64,000 bases of DNA from Peptoniphilus ovalis (GTDB lineage Bacteria; Bacillota; Clostridia; Tissierellales; Peptoniphilaceae). The notes beneath the pieces were generated by a model, which ran no database searches, had not been told where the DNA came from, and saw only the letters and a list, made by a program, of their open reading frames with translations. The translations under genes and the position numbers were made by a program. Of this stretch, positions 40,827 through 50,461 are shown in pieces. The stretch lies in NCBI RefSeq assembly GCF_018919265.1, contig NZ_JAHLQO010000005.1:1-64000 (forward strand), given 5' to 3'. Numbering within the stretch: the stretch's first letter is position 1; the number at the start of each line of letters is the position of its first letter.

Positions 40827-40851
40827 AAAAAAGGTCCCTTAAAAGAGACCT
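40827..40851 (-). terminator. Terminator of the glutamine/glutamyl-conjugate operon
   Basis: Minus-strand stem of 8-9 bp (40842-40851 with 40832-40841, one G-U pair), tiny loop, and a U-run. It lies 17 bases after the M20 amidohydrolase stop. Confidence 0.82.
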
Positions 40852-40867
40852 CTTAACATAAATTTCA

Positions 40868-42043
40868 TTAATTTTCATTTAAAAAGTTAACTGCAATTCC
40901 TGCCATTAAAGCTGAACCTCTGTGAAGAATTTCTTCATTTAAGAAGAACTTATTGCTGTGAAGGGGATAATTTTTTTCTCCTTCAGTTCCAATGCCAACC
41001 CAGTAAAATGCTCCCTTTATCTTTTCAAGATAGAAGGCAAAATCTTCTGCAGTCATTGCTGGTTTTGAAATTTCGAGAAGACTTTCCTCTCCGAAAACTT
41101 CTTTAACAGAATTTTTTACAATCTCAACTGAAGATTTTTCATTCAATAGTGCAGGATAACCAAATCCATAATTGTAATCTACACTTCCATGATTTACACT
41201 CGCAATAGCCTCTGCAAGGTTTTTCATATCTTCGTAAATTCTTTGTCTGTCTTCTTCAGAGAAAGTTCTGCAAGTTCCATCTACTAAACATTCTTCAGCC
41301 ATTACATTGTATCTAGTCCCTGCAATAAATCTTCCAACAGTAAGAACTGCTGAATTCATTGGGTCAGTATTTCTAGATATTAGAGTTTGAATTGCATTTA
41401 CAAATTGCACTCCCATCACTATTGCATCTACACCTTCGTGAGGCTTTGCAGCATGAGATGAGGCTCCTCTAAATTTAACTGTAAAGTGGTCAGAGTTTGC
41501 CATCATGGCTCCCTCTTTTATTGCAATTTTTCCAAAAGGAAGATCTGGCCACACATGTGATCCAAAGATTGCATCAACATCATTAAGAAGTCCTGATTCT
41601 AAAATCTTAGGAGCTCCTCCAATTGGAGAGAGTTCTTCTGCTGGTTGGAATACAAGCTTAACTTTACCATTTATTTTATTTTTATTTTCATTTAAAAGCT
41701 TTGCAGCTCCTAGGACAAAGGTCATATGTGAATCATGTCCACAGGAGTGCATTACATTTTTATTTTTTGCTTTAAAATCAATATCATTTTCTTCTTCCAT
41801 TTCTAGAGCGTCCATGTCTGCTCTTAGAGCAACAGTTTTGCCATCATTATCACCTTTAATTTCAGCGATAATTCCATGACCTCCAATTTCACTCTTATAT
41901 GGAATGTTAAACTCATCTAAATACTTCATTATGATTTTTGATGTTTCAACTTCATTTTGTGAAGTTTCTGCATTCATGTGAAGCTCTCTTCTGATTTTAA
42001 CTAAAAAATCGTGATTCTTTTTTGATTGTTCTAAAAAATTCAT
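40868..42043 (-). CDS. M20-family amidohydrolase
   Basis: A metallo-amidohydrolase of the hippurate/N-acyl-amino-acid hydrolase type, 391 residues from MNFLEQSKKNHDF. Longer frames overlap the preceding gene, and this ATG lies 4 bases after its stop. The metal and catalytic motifs are HMNAETSQNE, MHSCGHDSHM and QPAEEL. The SSHAAKPHEGVDA and GTCRTF segments are typical. It removes an acyl or aryl group from an amino acid. Last gene of the six-gene operon; glutamate conjugates are the likely substrates given glutaminase and GltS beside it. Confidence 0.85.
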   Translation of the reverse strand: MNFLEQSKKNHDFLVKIRRELHMNAETSQNEVETSKIIMKYLDEFNIPYKSEIGGHGIIAEIKGDNDGKTVALRADMDALEMEEENDIDFKAKNKNVMHSCGHDSHMTFVLGAAKLLNENKNKINGKVKLVFQPAEELSPIGGAPKILESGLLNDVDAIFGSHVWPDLPFGKIAIKEGAMMANSDHFTVKFRGASSHAAKPHEGVDAIVMGVQFVNAIQTLISRNTDPMNSAVLTVGRFIAGTRYNVMAEECLVDGTCRTFSEEDRQRIYEDMKNLAEAIASVNHGSVDYNYGFGYPALLNEKSSVEIVKNSVKEVFGEESLLEISKPAMTAEDFAFYLEKIKGAFYWVGIGTEGEKNYPLHSNKFFLNEEILHRGSALMAGIAVNFLNEN

Positions 42044-42047
42044 ATCA

Positions 42048-43448
42048 TCAGTCCATTTTTGGTTTTGCTCCATCAGGTATTGGTGAGATAAATTTTTCTC
42101 CACGAACCTTTAAGAACTCTTCTTTAGCTTTATCAATTAACTCTGGATTATCTATAAAGCTCTTTGCAGCTCTTGCCATTACATCAGATGCCTTAAGCAT
42201 TCCCTTCATAGCTATAGAAGATTTACCTTGAGCAACTTCTTGCCATGAGTGAGCAGTTGTACCAATTGCAAAACATGCTGTTACAATTTGAGCTGTTGGA
42301 ACGACATTTGAACAGTCTCCAACATCAGATGAACCCATTACAATATCACTGGAGTGTTTGTAATCTAAAATTTTATCGTAAAGTAGGTTATCTTTTAGAT
42401 ATTCAAGTTCTGCATTTTTGTCTTCAGCAAATCCAATAGTTTGTTCACTTTCTATATTTTCAACTGGGAAAGTTTCTCTAAACTTAGCTGCATAATCTCT
42501 TTCTTCATCTGTAAATTCAATTGGTCCTTCTTCTAAGAAAGCTTTGTATAATTCTTGTTCAATTACAGGGTTTGGAATTACATTTGAACAAGCTTTGTCA
42601 AAAATAATATCAGCTTCTGTTTCAGTCATTAATGCTGCACCTTGTACGATTTTTTCAAATCTCTTGTAAAGTCTATTTACAAATTCTGTATTTTTAGATC
42701 TTATTAAATACATTCCTTCAGCAAAAGGTTGTACAACATTTGGTGATCCACTGCCTGGGTCTGTAATTGAGTAGTGAATTCTTTCGAAGTCTTGCATATG
42801 TTCTCTTAAAAATTGAACTCCAATATTTACAAGTTCAAGTCCATCAAGAGCTGACCTTCCAAGATGTGGAGAAGCAGCTGCGTGAGCTCCCTTTCCTTTA
42901 AATTTCACATATACTTGTTTATTTGCTTGAAGTGATCCTGTAAAGATTGCATTTCCGTTAAATGGATGCCATGTAATTGCTATATCCATTACATCAAAGC
43001 ATCCTGCCTTAGCAAGAAATGCCTTACCACTTCCACCTTCTTCAGCAGGGCAACCAAAATATATTACTCTTGCCTTTAAATTATTTTCTTCTATATAATC
43101 TTTTAGCTGTAAAGCTGCTCCAATTGAAGCTGTACCAAGAAGATTGTGACCACAACCGTGACCGCATGCTCCTTCTTCTTTTTCTTTTCTTTCAGCTAAA
43201 TCTTCAACTTGAGAAAGTCCTGAAAGAGCGTCAAATTCTCCTAAAAATCCAATTGTAATACCATCTTCATCTCCAAACTCAGCACTAAATGCAGTTGGAA
43301 GATCTGCTAATTTATCGTTGATCTTAAATCCATATTTTTTTAGAAGTTCTTTTTGAGCTTCAACAGATTTAAACTCCTTCCACTTAATCTCTGCATATTC
43401 CCAAATTTCTTTGGCTAGTGTAATTAGTTCATCACTGTATTTATTCAT
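42048..43448 (-). CDS. abgB: AbgB-like aminoacyl-glutamate amidohydrolase
   Basis: A 466-residue M20 peptidase close to AbgB, one half of the p-aminobenzoyl-glutamate hydrolase. Motifs include FLGEFDALSGLSQ, the metal site HGCGHNLLG, the catalytic glutamates in CPAEEGGSGK, HPFNGN and the MGSSDVGDCSNVVPT block typical of AbgB. In E. coli AbgB works with the related AbgA; here the adjacent M20 gene may be the partner. It should free glutamate from a conjugate such as aminobenzoyl-glutamate or another amide. It follows the GltS gene by 24 bases. Confidence 0.83.
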   Translation of the reverse strand: MNKYSDELITLAKEIWEYAEIKWKEFKSVEAQKELLKKYGFKINDKLADLPTAFSAEFGDEDGITIGFLGEFDALSGLSQVEDLAERKEKEEGACGHGCGHNLLGTASIGAALQLKDYIEENNLKARVIYFGCPAEEGGSGKAFLAKAGCFDVMDIAITWHPFNGNAIFTGSLQANKQVYVKFKGKGAHAAASPHLGRSALDGLELVNIGVQFLREHMQDFERIHYSITDPGSGSPNVVQPFAEGMYLIRSKNTEFVNRLYKRFEKIVQGAALMTETEADIIFDKACSNVIPNPVIEQELYKAFLEEGPIEFTDEERDYAAKFRETFPVENIESEQTIGFAEDKNAELEYLKDNLLYDKILDYKHSSDIVMGSSDVGDCSNVVPTAQIVTACFAIGTTAHSWQEVAQGKSSIAMKGMLKASDVMARAAKSFIDNPELIDKAKEEFLKVRGEKFISPIPDGAKPKMD

Positions 43449-43472
43449 ATCTTTCTCCCTTTCTTTAAATTA

Positions 43473-44843
43473 TTAATCCTTTAATAAAATCTTAGATGAT
43501 ACCATAGTTGCTACGATACCAAAAATTGTAAGTCCTGTAGTAAGTACAAGTGCCATACCAGGTCCTTGTGTTAAAATTATATTTAATATTGCTGGCATAA
43601 TTGCAAAAGTAACTGCTGAAATTATAGAAAATGAAATTGAGTAGTTACCAAGAGCTGTAGTCTTAGACTCAGGGTCGCATATCTTAAGAAGAAGTAAACC
43701 TGTTAAGAATACACCCGTACTCATTCCAAGTGTTGCTACCATGTGTTCGAACCAGTCAACTTTTAAATATCTCTTACATAAGAATAATAAAATTCCCACT
43801 GTTCCTATATAACCTAGAACTACCATTACTAAAATTGGTACAAGGTATGTGAATACTGTATCGAGTGGCAATGAAGCAACTGCTCCTATAACTGCAAACT
43901 CAGTAAGTGGTCCAGTAATTTTTCCCTTTACATTAGAGTCAATTAAAAATTCTAGGTTTAATTTTCTAATAACCCACCAAATAAAGAACATTACTAAGAT
44001 ACCATATGCCCAAACTGAAATTGATTTAAATCCAGGAATGTCAAATCTCTTTGCTAATGCAAGAAGTCCATAGGCAATTAAACATCCTAAGAAAATAACT
44101 GATGTATGGAATGTAATAGTATCCATTGATGCTGATTTAGTTGTTTCTCTACCAAGAGATCCTTGCTTATTAATATCCCTTTCATATCCGACTTTTATAT
44201 TTGTAGGAATATCTCCAGGTTCTTCAAGAACTGCAGTTTCACCTTTTCTTGCGGCCCAGTTAATTAGTACCATACCTATAAGTATACCACCAACTAGACC
44301 AAATGTTGCCATTGTTATACCAACGCCTTGTGCAGTTTCCCAATATGGAATATTAAGTTCATTTAACATATTGCCTAGGATACCTGCAGTTCCGTGACCA
44401 CCAGTATATCCTATACAAAGTTCCCAACCAAAAGTGTCATATAAATCTTGTCCAATGGATCTAAAAAGTACATTTGTACCAAATCCTATTGCATTTTGTA
44501 AGTAATAAGCTGCAAACATTATAAAAAATAGTGGAACTGCTGGTTTGAATTTCTTCATTGCATCTTTTCCACCTAAGTCTAGTCCAAGTGGTGTTGCTGT
44601 AACAACTGGAACTATAAGTATACCAGGGATTAGTGACCAAATTTTAATCCACTCTTCTGGTATTGGCAAAATACCAAATCCAATTGGTCCTAGTAATAGT
44701 AGAATAAAACCACCAATTACGCTGGCAGGTATAAAAGTTTCTTGAAAAACTTTGATTTTAGCTCTCAAAAAGAATCCTATTAATAAAAAAAGTGCTAAGA
44801 AAGCTATACTTTGAAATAAAGTCGTAAACATTGCTCCTGTCAT
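43473..44843 (-). CDS. gltS: Sodium:glutamate symporter, GltS family
   Basis: A 456-residue membrane protein with about 12 segments. The GYTGGHGTAGILG motif and the repeated IPASVIGGFILL arrangement are characteristic of GltS-type Na+/glutamate symporters. It probably imports glutamate or a glutamyl compound. It sits between glutaminase and the amidohydrolases, which fits uptake feeding hydrolysis. AAGGAGG ribosome site directly before MTGAMF. Confidence 0.82.
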   Translation of the reverse strand: MTGAMFTTLFQSIAFLALFLLIGFFLRAKIKVFQETFIPASVIGGFILLLLGPIGFGILPIPEEWIKIWSLIPGILIVPVVTATPLGLDLGGKDAMKKFKPAVPLFFIMFAAYYLQNAIGFGTNVLFRSIGQDLYDTFGWELCIGYTGGHGTAGILGNMLNELNIPYWETAQGVGITMATFGLVGGILIGMVLINWAARKGETAVLEEPGDIPTNIKVGYERDINKQGSLGRETTKSASMDTITFHTSVIFLGCLIAYGLLALAKRFDIPGFKSISVWAYGILVMFFIWWVIRKLNLEFLIDSNVKGKITGPLTEFAVIGAVASLPLDTVFTYLVPILVMVVLGYIGTVGILLFLCKRYLKVDWFEHMVATLGMSTGVFLTGLLLLKICDPESKTTALGNYSISFSIISAVTFAIMPAILNIILTQGPGMALVLTTGLTIFGIVATMVSSKILLKD

Positions 44844-44891
44844 AAAATACCTCCTTAAAATTAATATTTTAAAATATACCTTGGATCTATA

Positions 44892-45809
44892 TTAATAGTA
44901 ATATAGATCCAATTCTCTTGATATTTTTTCTAGCATTTTAACTCCTGCTAGTGAATTTCCAAAACTATCTAAACCTGGGCAGAATACGCAAACACCAATA
45001 TCTTTATTAGTTGTTGCCATTATTCCTCCACCAACTCCACTCTTTGCAGGAATACCAATTTTAACTGCAAATTCTCCAGCAAAATCGTATGTTCCACATA
45101 TTGCCATTAGAGTTCTTAATATTCTTGCATTTTCCTTTTTAATTATTTGGTCTCCATTAAGGCCCTTACCATGTCTTGACATAGTTGATGCAAATACTGC
45201 AAGGTCTCTTGTGTCAACCATAATGCAGCAGGCTAAGTTGTAAATGTAAAGAACATCATCTACTGAAGTGTCTTTGTCAATGTATCCGTGTTTCTTTAAA
45301 ATCCAAGCAAGTGCAAGATTGTTTTCTCCGCCAAATTTTACTGTATCTAAAAGTTCTTGGTTGTGAGTTAGTTCTTCATTGTCCATAAGAATTCTTATTC
45401 TTTCCATCAATACATCGATAGACTTATCTTTAAACTTTTTGTAAATTAAATATGAAGACATTATTGCACCAGCGTTAATAAAAGGATTTACTGGCTTTCC
45501 GCCTTCAGCTTCTAAGTCAAGAATTGAGTTGTAAGGTTTTGATGAACCTTCAAGTCCAATGTATTTTTCAATTTCTGAAAGTTTATAATTTTCAAGAACA
45601 ATTTCAAAAAGCACAACTTTTACAATTGACATAATTGCAAATTCTTCTTGTGATCTTCCAGCTTCGTGAACTTTACCATTTTCATCGATAATACATGCTC
45701 CAAGTGCATGCTTATCTGCATCCTTTAGGATTGCTATATAGTCTACAAGTTTACCTTCATCAGTAAATTGTTTTCCATAATCAATAACTTCTTCTAAAAA
45801 TTTATCCAT
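44892..45809 (-). CDS. glsA: Glutaminase
   Basis: Hydrolyses glutamine to glutamate and ammonia with a serine beta-lactamase-like fold. The 305 residues carry the Ser-x-x-Lys pair FAIMSIVK (S61, K64), EGGKPVNPFINAGAI, YNLACCIMVDTRDLA and the GIPAKSGVGGG loop. It is the third gene of the operon, 9 bases after a membrane-transport gene, and strongly supports glutamine use as carbon and energy source. Confidence 0.95.
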   Translation of the reverse strand: MDKFLEEVIDYGKQFTDEGKLVDYIAILKDADKHALGACIIDENGKVHEAGRSQEEFAIMSIVKVVLFEIVLENYKLSEIEKYIGLEGSSKPYNSILDLEAEGGKPVNPFINAGAIMSSYLIYKKFKDKSIDVLMERIRILMDNEELTHNQELLDTVKFGGENNLALAWILKKHGYIDKDTSVDDVLYIYNLACCIMVDTRDLAVFASTMSRHGKGLNGDQIIKKENARILRTLMAICGTYDFAGEFAVKIGIPAKSGVGGGIMATTNKDIGVCVFCPGLDSFGNSLAGVKMLEKISRELDLYYY

Positions 45810-45818
45810 TAAATCACC

Positions 45819-46529
45819 TTACTTTTCTTTTCTAAATAGTTTAACAATTCCTGCTTTATAATATGCATAAGATATAGCAACTGTAACTATAAGCATTACA
45901 AGCATTGCATATCCTTCTTTTCCAGCAAGTGGCATAATTAAGAAGTTAAAAGCATATACTAAAGCTAGAGCTGTAATTGCAATAAGTGGTTTTTTAGGTG
46001 CAGAATATTTACTTCCTGCTGAAGTTGAAATAAATGCAGAAATTCCCATACTTCCATAAAGTGCTGGAAGAATATAAGAAGTTGCAATTCCTACTGTTTC
46101 AGTTTCAAGAATTGGTTTTAAAGGAACAAGCAAAACCATCCCTAGTGCAACTATAATCATAGTAACCATACCTGAAATAGTAACTGCGATCATTCCCATT
46201 ACGTCAGCTTCTTCAGTTCCTGGAGTTGCTCCAACTGTTTCAATTGCTGATAAATAACAAGGGAATTTAATATTCATTACATTTCCTAAAATTGAGTTTA
46301 AATAACATGTTGTTCCTGCGATTGGAACCATTGAAAGTTGCTCAGATAAAGCAGCTGGTACATATAGTGCAAGAAGTGGTCCTGCAACACTCATTACAAG
46401 TGAAAATGGTGGCCACATTCCATAAGCTGTACACATAATTGCTGGAATACCAAGCATAACTGTCATTGATAAGATTGTTGCGATAATACCATATCTATAA
46501 GTATTTCTCATATAAGTTGACATTTGCAT
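45819..46529 (-). CDS. Membrane transporter-like protein, partner of the DUF5058-like gene
   Basis: Family not certain. A 236-residue protein with about six to seven membrane segments, conserved-looking polar motifs inside them (SEQLSMVPIAGTTCYLNSILGN, SAIETVGATPGTEEADV), and a basic C-terminus. It lies 2 bases after a similar-sized membrane gene and 9 bases before glutaminase, so the two membrane proteins probably form one complex. Their position suggests import of glutamine or a glutamyl conjugate. The fold and mechanism are not known to me. Confidence 0.65.
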   Translation of the reverse strand: MQMSTYMRNTYRYGIIATILSMTVMLGIPAIMCTAYGMWPPFSLVMSVAGPLLALYVPAALSEQLSMVPIAGTTCYLNSILGNVMNIKFPCYLSAIETVGATPGTEEADVMGMIAVTISGMVTMIIVALGMVLLVPLKPILETETVGIATSYILPALYGSMGISAFISTSAGSKYSAPKKPLIAITALALVYAFNFLIMPLAGKEGYAMLVMLIVTVAISYAYYKAGIVKLFRKEK

Positions 46530-46531
46530 AA

Positions 46532-47257
46532 TTAGCCTCCTATTCCCATATTAGTAAATATAACAGCTGCTGCCATACCGCCTATAAGTGCGAAGGACAT
46601 TGTAAAGTCGTTAAGCCAAGAAATGTTATATTTAGTTGCGATTTTCGAACAAACAACTGTGATTATTGCACTGACAATAATTGTCAATAAGTGAATAATA
46701 GATTTTACACTTTGAATTGGAACAAATACAGACATCATTCCAATGATAAGAACTGATAGTGCTAAATCCATAAATGGAGTGTCTTTTTCTCCTGCCTTAA
46801 GTACGCTTGTATGTACTTTTTTTAATGCGAAAATATTGAAAACCATTCCAGCCATTATAGCAATACTCATTACAAACATTATTGCTCCAATTACACTAGG
46901 AACACCATTTGCAATAAAGTCTTCGAAACTTGCATATCCTGCTCCCTTAATTGAAAGGTCAGCTGCTGAAAGTTCATATGGAAGAGACCCTACTACTGAA
47001 AGTCTAAACCAAGGCCATGGCACACCAAGAAGTGGTGCTAAAGTTATAAGTCCAATAATAATTGAAATTGAAGGAACTATTGAAAATACTACTGATGTTC
47101 TAATTGCTGATTTAATTTTATCATCAGAGATATTTAATTCCTTTGCTCTAGTCATTGCTCTTTTGCAGAAGAATATACATAAACAGAAAATAAATACTAG
47201 ACCTGCTCCTACTAAAATATAAAGCAATTTACTATTAAGAATGTCAAATAAATTCAT
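46532..47257 (-). CDS. DUF5058-like membrane protein
   Basis: A 241-residue protein with about six to seven membrane segments and a cytosolic basic loop after the first (KRAMTRAKELNISDDKIKSA). It resembles the DUF5058 group by length and by the VVFSIVPSISIIIGLITLAPLLGVPWPWFRLS type of segment, though this is recall and not a search. It is the first gene of the operon, with an extended -10 promoter and a purine-rich leader. Probably one half of a two-protein transporter. Confidence 0.6.
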   Translation of the reverse strand: MNLFDILNSKLLYILVGAGLVFIFCLCIFFCKRAMTRAKELNISDDKIKSAIRTSVVFSIVPSISIIIGLITLAPLLGVPWPWFRLSVVGSLPYELSAADLSIKGAGYASFEDFIANGVPSVIGAIMFVMSIAIMAGMVFNIFALKKVHTSVLKAGEKDTPFMDLALSVLIIGMMSVFVPIQSVKSIIHLLTIIVSAIITVVCSKIATKYNISWLNDFTMSFALIGGMAAAVIFTNMGIGG

Positions 47258-47342
47258 AAAATCATCTCCTAATAAATAATTTTTTATAAAATCGCTTTCA
47301 AACTCCCTCCCTCTTAAACTTATTTGCGATTATTATATAAAT

Positions 47343-47351
47343 ATTATATCA
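47343..47351 (-). promoter_or_regulatory. Promoter of the glutamine/glutamyl-conjugate operon
   Basis: The minus strand reads TGATATAAT, a perfect -10 (47343-47348) with upstream TGn; the -35 (TTTAAT at 17 bases) is weak. The roughly 80-base leader contains a purine-rich run (GAGGGAGGGAG) and a possible AATCGC/GCGATT closing stem. No known riboswitch is recognised. 47352-47427 is plain AT-rich sequence. Confidence 0.5.
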
Positions 47352-47427
47352 AAATTTGACAAATAATTAAACTTAATATTTTAGTGCAATGAAGTTCTTT
47401 GGGGTAAATTATTAAAATTCTTCTTAA

Positions 47428-47460
47428 AGAAAAAGAAGCCCTAAATATTTTAGGACTTCT
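47428..47460 (-). terminator. Terminator of the pyr operon
   Basis: Minus-strand 12-bp hairpin (47449-47460 with 47434-47445, one G-U pair), 3-base loop, then a U-run. It lies 31 bases after the pyrD stop codon. Confidence 0.87.
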
Positions 47461-47491
47461 ATATATAGAATTTGCAAATTATTTACTTATA

Positions 47492-48397
47492 TTAAACTAA
47501 TTTTTTTATAAAATCATCAATTTTTTTATTTTTACCCTTTAAATAGTTTTCTAAATCATTAATTATCTTTTGGCCTGCATTTGGATTCATAAAATTATAA
47601 GTTCCGACTTCAACAGCAGTTGCTCCCGCCATTAAAAATTCTAAAACATCTCTGTAATTTGAAATTCCACCCATTCCTATAATTGGAATTGAAACTTCTT
47701 TTGCAACTTGATGAAGAATTCTTAAGGCAATTGGTTTTACTGCTGGTCCTGAAAGTCCTGCGTAAACATTGTCAAAAACTATTTCTTCCCTATCAACATC
47801 AACTGCCATTCCCAGAACAGTATTAATAAGTGAGATACCAGTTGCACCCTCTGCTTCAACTGCCTTTGCAATTGATACAATATCTCCAGCATTTGGTGAA
47901 AGCTTTACAAATACTTTTTTATTTGTCACATTCATCACTTTTTTTACAACATTTGCAGCAGAATCTACTTCCATTCCAAATGCCATCCCGCCCTCTTTGA
48001 CATTGGGACAAGATATATTTAATTCAATTGCGTCAAATTCATAATCATTTAAAATCTCAACTGCTTCAACATATTCTTCAACAGTATTTCCGCCAAGATT
48101 CACAAAAATTTTTGTGCCAAGAGAATTCATTTTTTCTAGCTTGTCTTTTACAAATTCTTCAACTCCAGGATTTTCAAGTCCAATTGAATTTAGTATTCCA
48201 CTTGGAGTTTCCCAAATCCTTGTTCCAGTGTTTCCTGGTTTTGGAAATCTTGTAATTCCCTTAGAAGCAATTCCTCCTAAAATTTTTGGATCGTAATAAT
48301 TTTTAAATTCTTCGCCATATCCATAAGTCCCGCTCGCCATAATTATTGGGTTTTTAAGTTCAATTCCCGCTAAATCAACTTTTAATCTAGAATCCAA
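47492..48397 (-). CDS. pyrD: Dihydroorotate dehydrogenase B, catalytic subunit
   Basis: Oxidises dihydroorotate to orotate in pyrimidine synthesis. The 301 residues include NPIIMASGTYGYG, the ELNISCPNVKEGG catalytic loop (cysteine, as in the PyrDB class), VKLSPNAGDI and the FMN loop IIGMGGISNYRDV. The start appears to be TTG, overlapping the end of pyrK by 11 bases, with AGGAAG upstream. It works with PyrK, encoded just before, to pass electrons to NAD. Confidence 0.94.
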   Translation of the reverse strand: MDSRLKVDLAGIELKNPIIMASGTYGYGEEFKNYYDPKILGGIASKGITRFPKPGNTGTRIWETPSGILNSIGLENPGVEEFVKDKLEKMNSLGTKIFVNLGGNTVEEYVEAVEILNDYEFDAIELNISCPNVKEGGMAFGMEVDSAANVVKKVMNVTNKKVFVKLSPNAGDIVSIAKAVEAEGATGISLINTVLGMAVDVDREEIVFDNVYAGLSGPAVKPIALRILHQVAKEVSIPIIGMGGISNYRDVLEFLMAGATAVEVGTYNFMNPNAGQKIINDLENYLKGKNKKIDDFIKKLV

Positions 48398-49088
48398 TTA
48401 ATTCACTTCCTTTAAACACAGGACCTTCTTTACAAGATCTCTTTCTTCCTCTTGTTGTTTCACATGTACAAGACAGACATGCTCCTAGGCCGCATCCCAT
48501 TCTCTTTTCAAGTGACACATAAGTCTTGCAGCCTTTTGCGTTTCCGTATTCAACAATTTTTCTCATCATAATTTCAGGACCACATGCATAAATCAACTTG
48601 TCCTTTTCAAAATCAATGATGTCAGTGATAAATCCGCCCTTTTTAATAATTATTTCGCACTCTACATCTTTAAAGGCATTTTCAAGATCAAGCTCTTCTC
48701 TCTCGCCAATGTAGAGTTTTAGTTTTGCCTCGTGTTTTAATTTTAATATTTCTTTAATCAAGAAATGAAAAGGTGCAACTCCAACTCCTCCACCAATCAT
48801 TGCAAGCTCGTCAACATTTGGATAGAACATATTTCCATAGGGTCCATATAAAGTTATATCATCACCTTCTTTTAAGTTGTATAAAATTTCTGTTCCTATT
48901 CCCCTTCTCTCGATTAAAAAATCAACTCCATCAGTTTTGTCATAAACTGAAATTGGTCTTGATAAAGTTGGGTAATCTCCCCAGGCTCTTAACATAAAAA
49001 ATTGCCCTGGATAAACTTTTACATCTAAGTCCGTCCTAATAATATAATAATCCTTACATACATCTATATGTTCAATAACTTTAGCCAT
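48387..49088 (-). CDS. pyrK: Dihydroorotate dehydrogenase electron-transfer subunit
   Basis: Iron-sulfur flavoprotein subunit of the type 1B enzyme, 233 residues from MAKVIEHIDV. The ATG four codons earlier is part of the GGAGAG ribosome site. The FAD region is RPISVYDK, the NAD region IGGGVGVAPF, and the 2Fe-2S cysteines are in MGCGLGACLSCTC and a later SCKEGPVF. It overlaps pyrD and follows pyrI directly. Confidence 0.93.
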   Translation of the reverse strand: MAKVIEHIDVCKDYYIIRTDLDVKVYPGQFFMLRAWGDYPTLSRPISVYDKTDGVDFLIERRGIGTEILYNLKEGDDITLYGPYGNMFYPNVDELAMIGGGVGVAPFHFLIKEILKLKHEAKLKLYIGEREELDLENAFKDVECEIIIKKGGFITDIIDFEKDKLIYACGPEIMMRKIVEYGNAKGCKTYVSLEKRMGCGLGACLSCTCETTRGRKRSCKEGPVFKGSELIGF

Positions 49089-49089
49089 T

Positions 49090-49521
49090 TCACTCTCCAT
49101 AAGTAGTTAAATTATCACAGTATTCGCATCTATATTCCTTTTTATCCTTGTCATAGAGATAAAATTTGTGAGATGGAATTTCTCTTTCACTATTTGTAAT
49201 ACATCTTGGATTTTTGCAATGAAGAACACCCTCTACAACTTCAGGCATCTCCATTCTAATTTTCTTAACTCTTTCGCCTTCTTCTATAAAGTTAACTGTA
49301 GTATAAGGCGCAATAAGTCCAAGCACTGTAAAATCTAGGTCGTAATCTGTTTCTATCTTTATTAAATCTTTTTTTCCCATGGAAGTTGAGGAAATATTTT
49401 GCATAATTACAACTGTGTCAGTAACTTCATCTAGCTTTAAGGCTCTGTAAAGTATGTGCGCCTTTCCTGCTTCAATATGATCAAGTACAATTCCTTTTTT
49501 TATTTTTGAAACATTAATCAT
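49090..49521 (-). CDS. pyrI: Aspartate carbamoyltransferase regulatory subunit
   Basis: Zinc-containing regulatory chain that lets nucleotides control PyrB. It has 143 residues: N-terminal nucleotide domain ([16 protein letters not shown]) and C-terminal zinc domain with C102, C107, C132 and C135. PyrI is common in enterobacteria and in clostridia-related anaerobes but absent in Bacillus, so it is a useful lineage marker. Its start overlaps the end of pyrB by 8 bases. Confidence 0.94.
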   Translation of the reverse strand: MINVSKIKKGIVLDHIEAGKAHILYRALKLDEVTDTVVIMQNISSTSMGKKDLIKIETDYDLDFTVLGLIAPYTTVNFIEEGERVKKIRMEMPEVVEGVLHCKNPRCITNSEREIPSHKFYLYDKDKKEYRCEYCDNLTTYGE

Positions 49522-50428
49522 TTTTAGCCTCCAAAAGTGTAATTATAAGTGCCATTCTGCCAAACATTCCAAATTTTGTCTGTTGGAAATAAACTGCTCT
49601 TTCATCAGAATCAACTTCTGGTGCAATTTCATTTACTCTTGGAAGTGGATGAAGAATAATCATATCATCTTTTGCATGTTTTAATTTTTCTCTATCTAAT
49701 ATGAAGAAATCTTTTAACCTTTCATATTCATCTGATGATACAAATCTTTCCTTTTGCACACGAGACATATAAAGTATATCTAAATCTCCAATAACATCAA
49801 CTAGGCTATCTGTCTCTTTATAATTTTCCTTTTTTATATTTTGTTTAAAAACTTCTGGCATCTTTAGTTCTTCAGGAGATATAAAAATAAATTTCACATT
49901 TTTATATCTATTTAAGGCTCTTGCAAGGGAATGAATTGTTCTTCCAAATTTTAAATCCCCGCAAAATCCAATAGTTAAATTGTCAAACCTACCCTTATAA
50001 TGTCTAATTGTAATTAAATCAGCAAGAGTTTGTGTGGGATGTTCATGTCCTCCATCTCCTGCATTTATAATTGGCATATTCTTTACTACCTTTGATGCAA
50101 GTAGTGCTGCTCCCTCTTTTGGATGACGCATTGCACAAATATCAGCATAATTTTCTATAACTCTAATTGTATCTGCTAAAGTTTCACCTTTTGTAGATGA
50201 GCTAACTCCTGCATCAGAAAATCCAATTACCTTTCCACCAAGTCTTTCCATAGCTGTTTCAAAGGAAAGTCTTGTTCTTGTTGATGGTTCAAAAAAAAGA
50301 CTGGCCAATAATTTATTATCACAGAAATGAGAAAACTCTTCGGGTTTTGCAATAATATCATCAACCAGACTAAATAATTTTTCGTATTCTTCTATTGTAA
50401 AATCTAAGGGCTCAATTAAATGTTTCAT
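49514..50428 (-). CDS. pyrB: Aspartate carbamoyltransferase catalytic subunit
   Basis: Joins carbamoyl phosphate and aspartate. The start is set at [10 protein letters not shown] (304 residues); the earlier ATG lies inside the GGAGG ribosome site. The carbamoyl-phosphate motif [13 protein letters not shown], the [14 protein letters not shown] loop and HPLPRVNEI are present. First gene of pyrB-pyrI-pyrK-pyrD. pyrC, pyrE and pyrF are not in this cluster. Confidence 0.95.
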   Translation of the reverse strand: MKHLIEPLDFTIEEYEKLFSLVDDIIAKPEEFSHFCDNKLLASLFFEPSTRTRLSFETAMERLGGKVIGFSDAGVSSSTKGETLADTIRVIENYADICAMRHPKEGAALLASKVVKNMPIINAGDGGHEHPTQTLADLITIRHYKGRFDNLTIGFCGDLKFGRTIHSLARALNRYKNVKFIFISPEELKMPEVFKQNIKKENYKETDSLVDVIGDLDILYMSRVQKERFVSSDEYERLKDFFILDREKLKHAKDDMIILHPLPRVNEIAPEVDSDERAVYFQQTKFGMFGRMALIITLLEAKND

Positions 50429-50461
50429 TTTTACCTCCATTACTAAAGATTTATCTAACTA

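Noticed and set aside
41505-41879. A 124-codon plus-strand frame
   Set aside because: Shadow of the M20 amidohydrolase; no signals of its own.
42044-42103. Longer start for the second M20 amidohydrolase
   Set aside because: It would overlap the abgB-like gene by about 56 bases without a ribosome site; the family N-terminus fits the ATG at 42043.
46743-47222. A 159-codon plus-strand frame opposite the DUF5058-like gene
   Set aside because: No ribosome site or promoter, and it is entirely antisense to a membrane protein with clear operon context.
47260-47340. A riboswitch in the leader of the glutamine operon
   Set aside because: Only a purine-rich run and a weak six-base stem are visible; it does not match the glutamine or other classes I can recognise.
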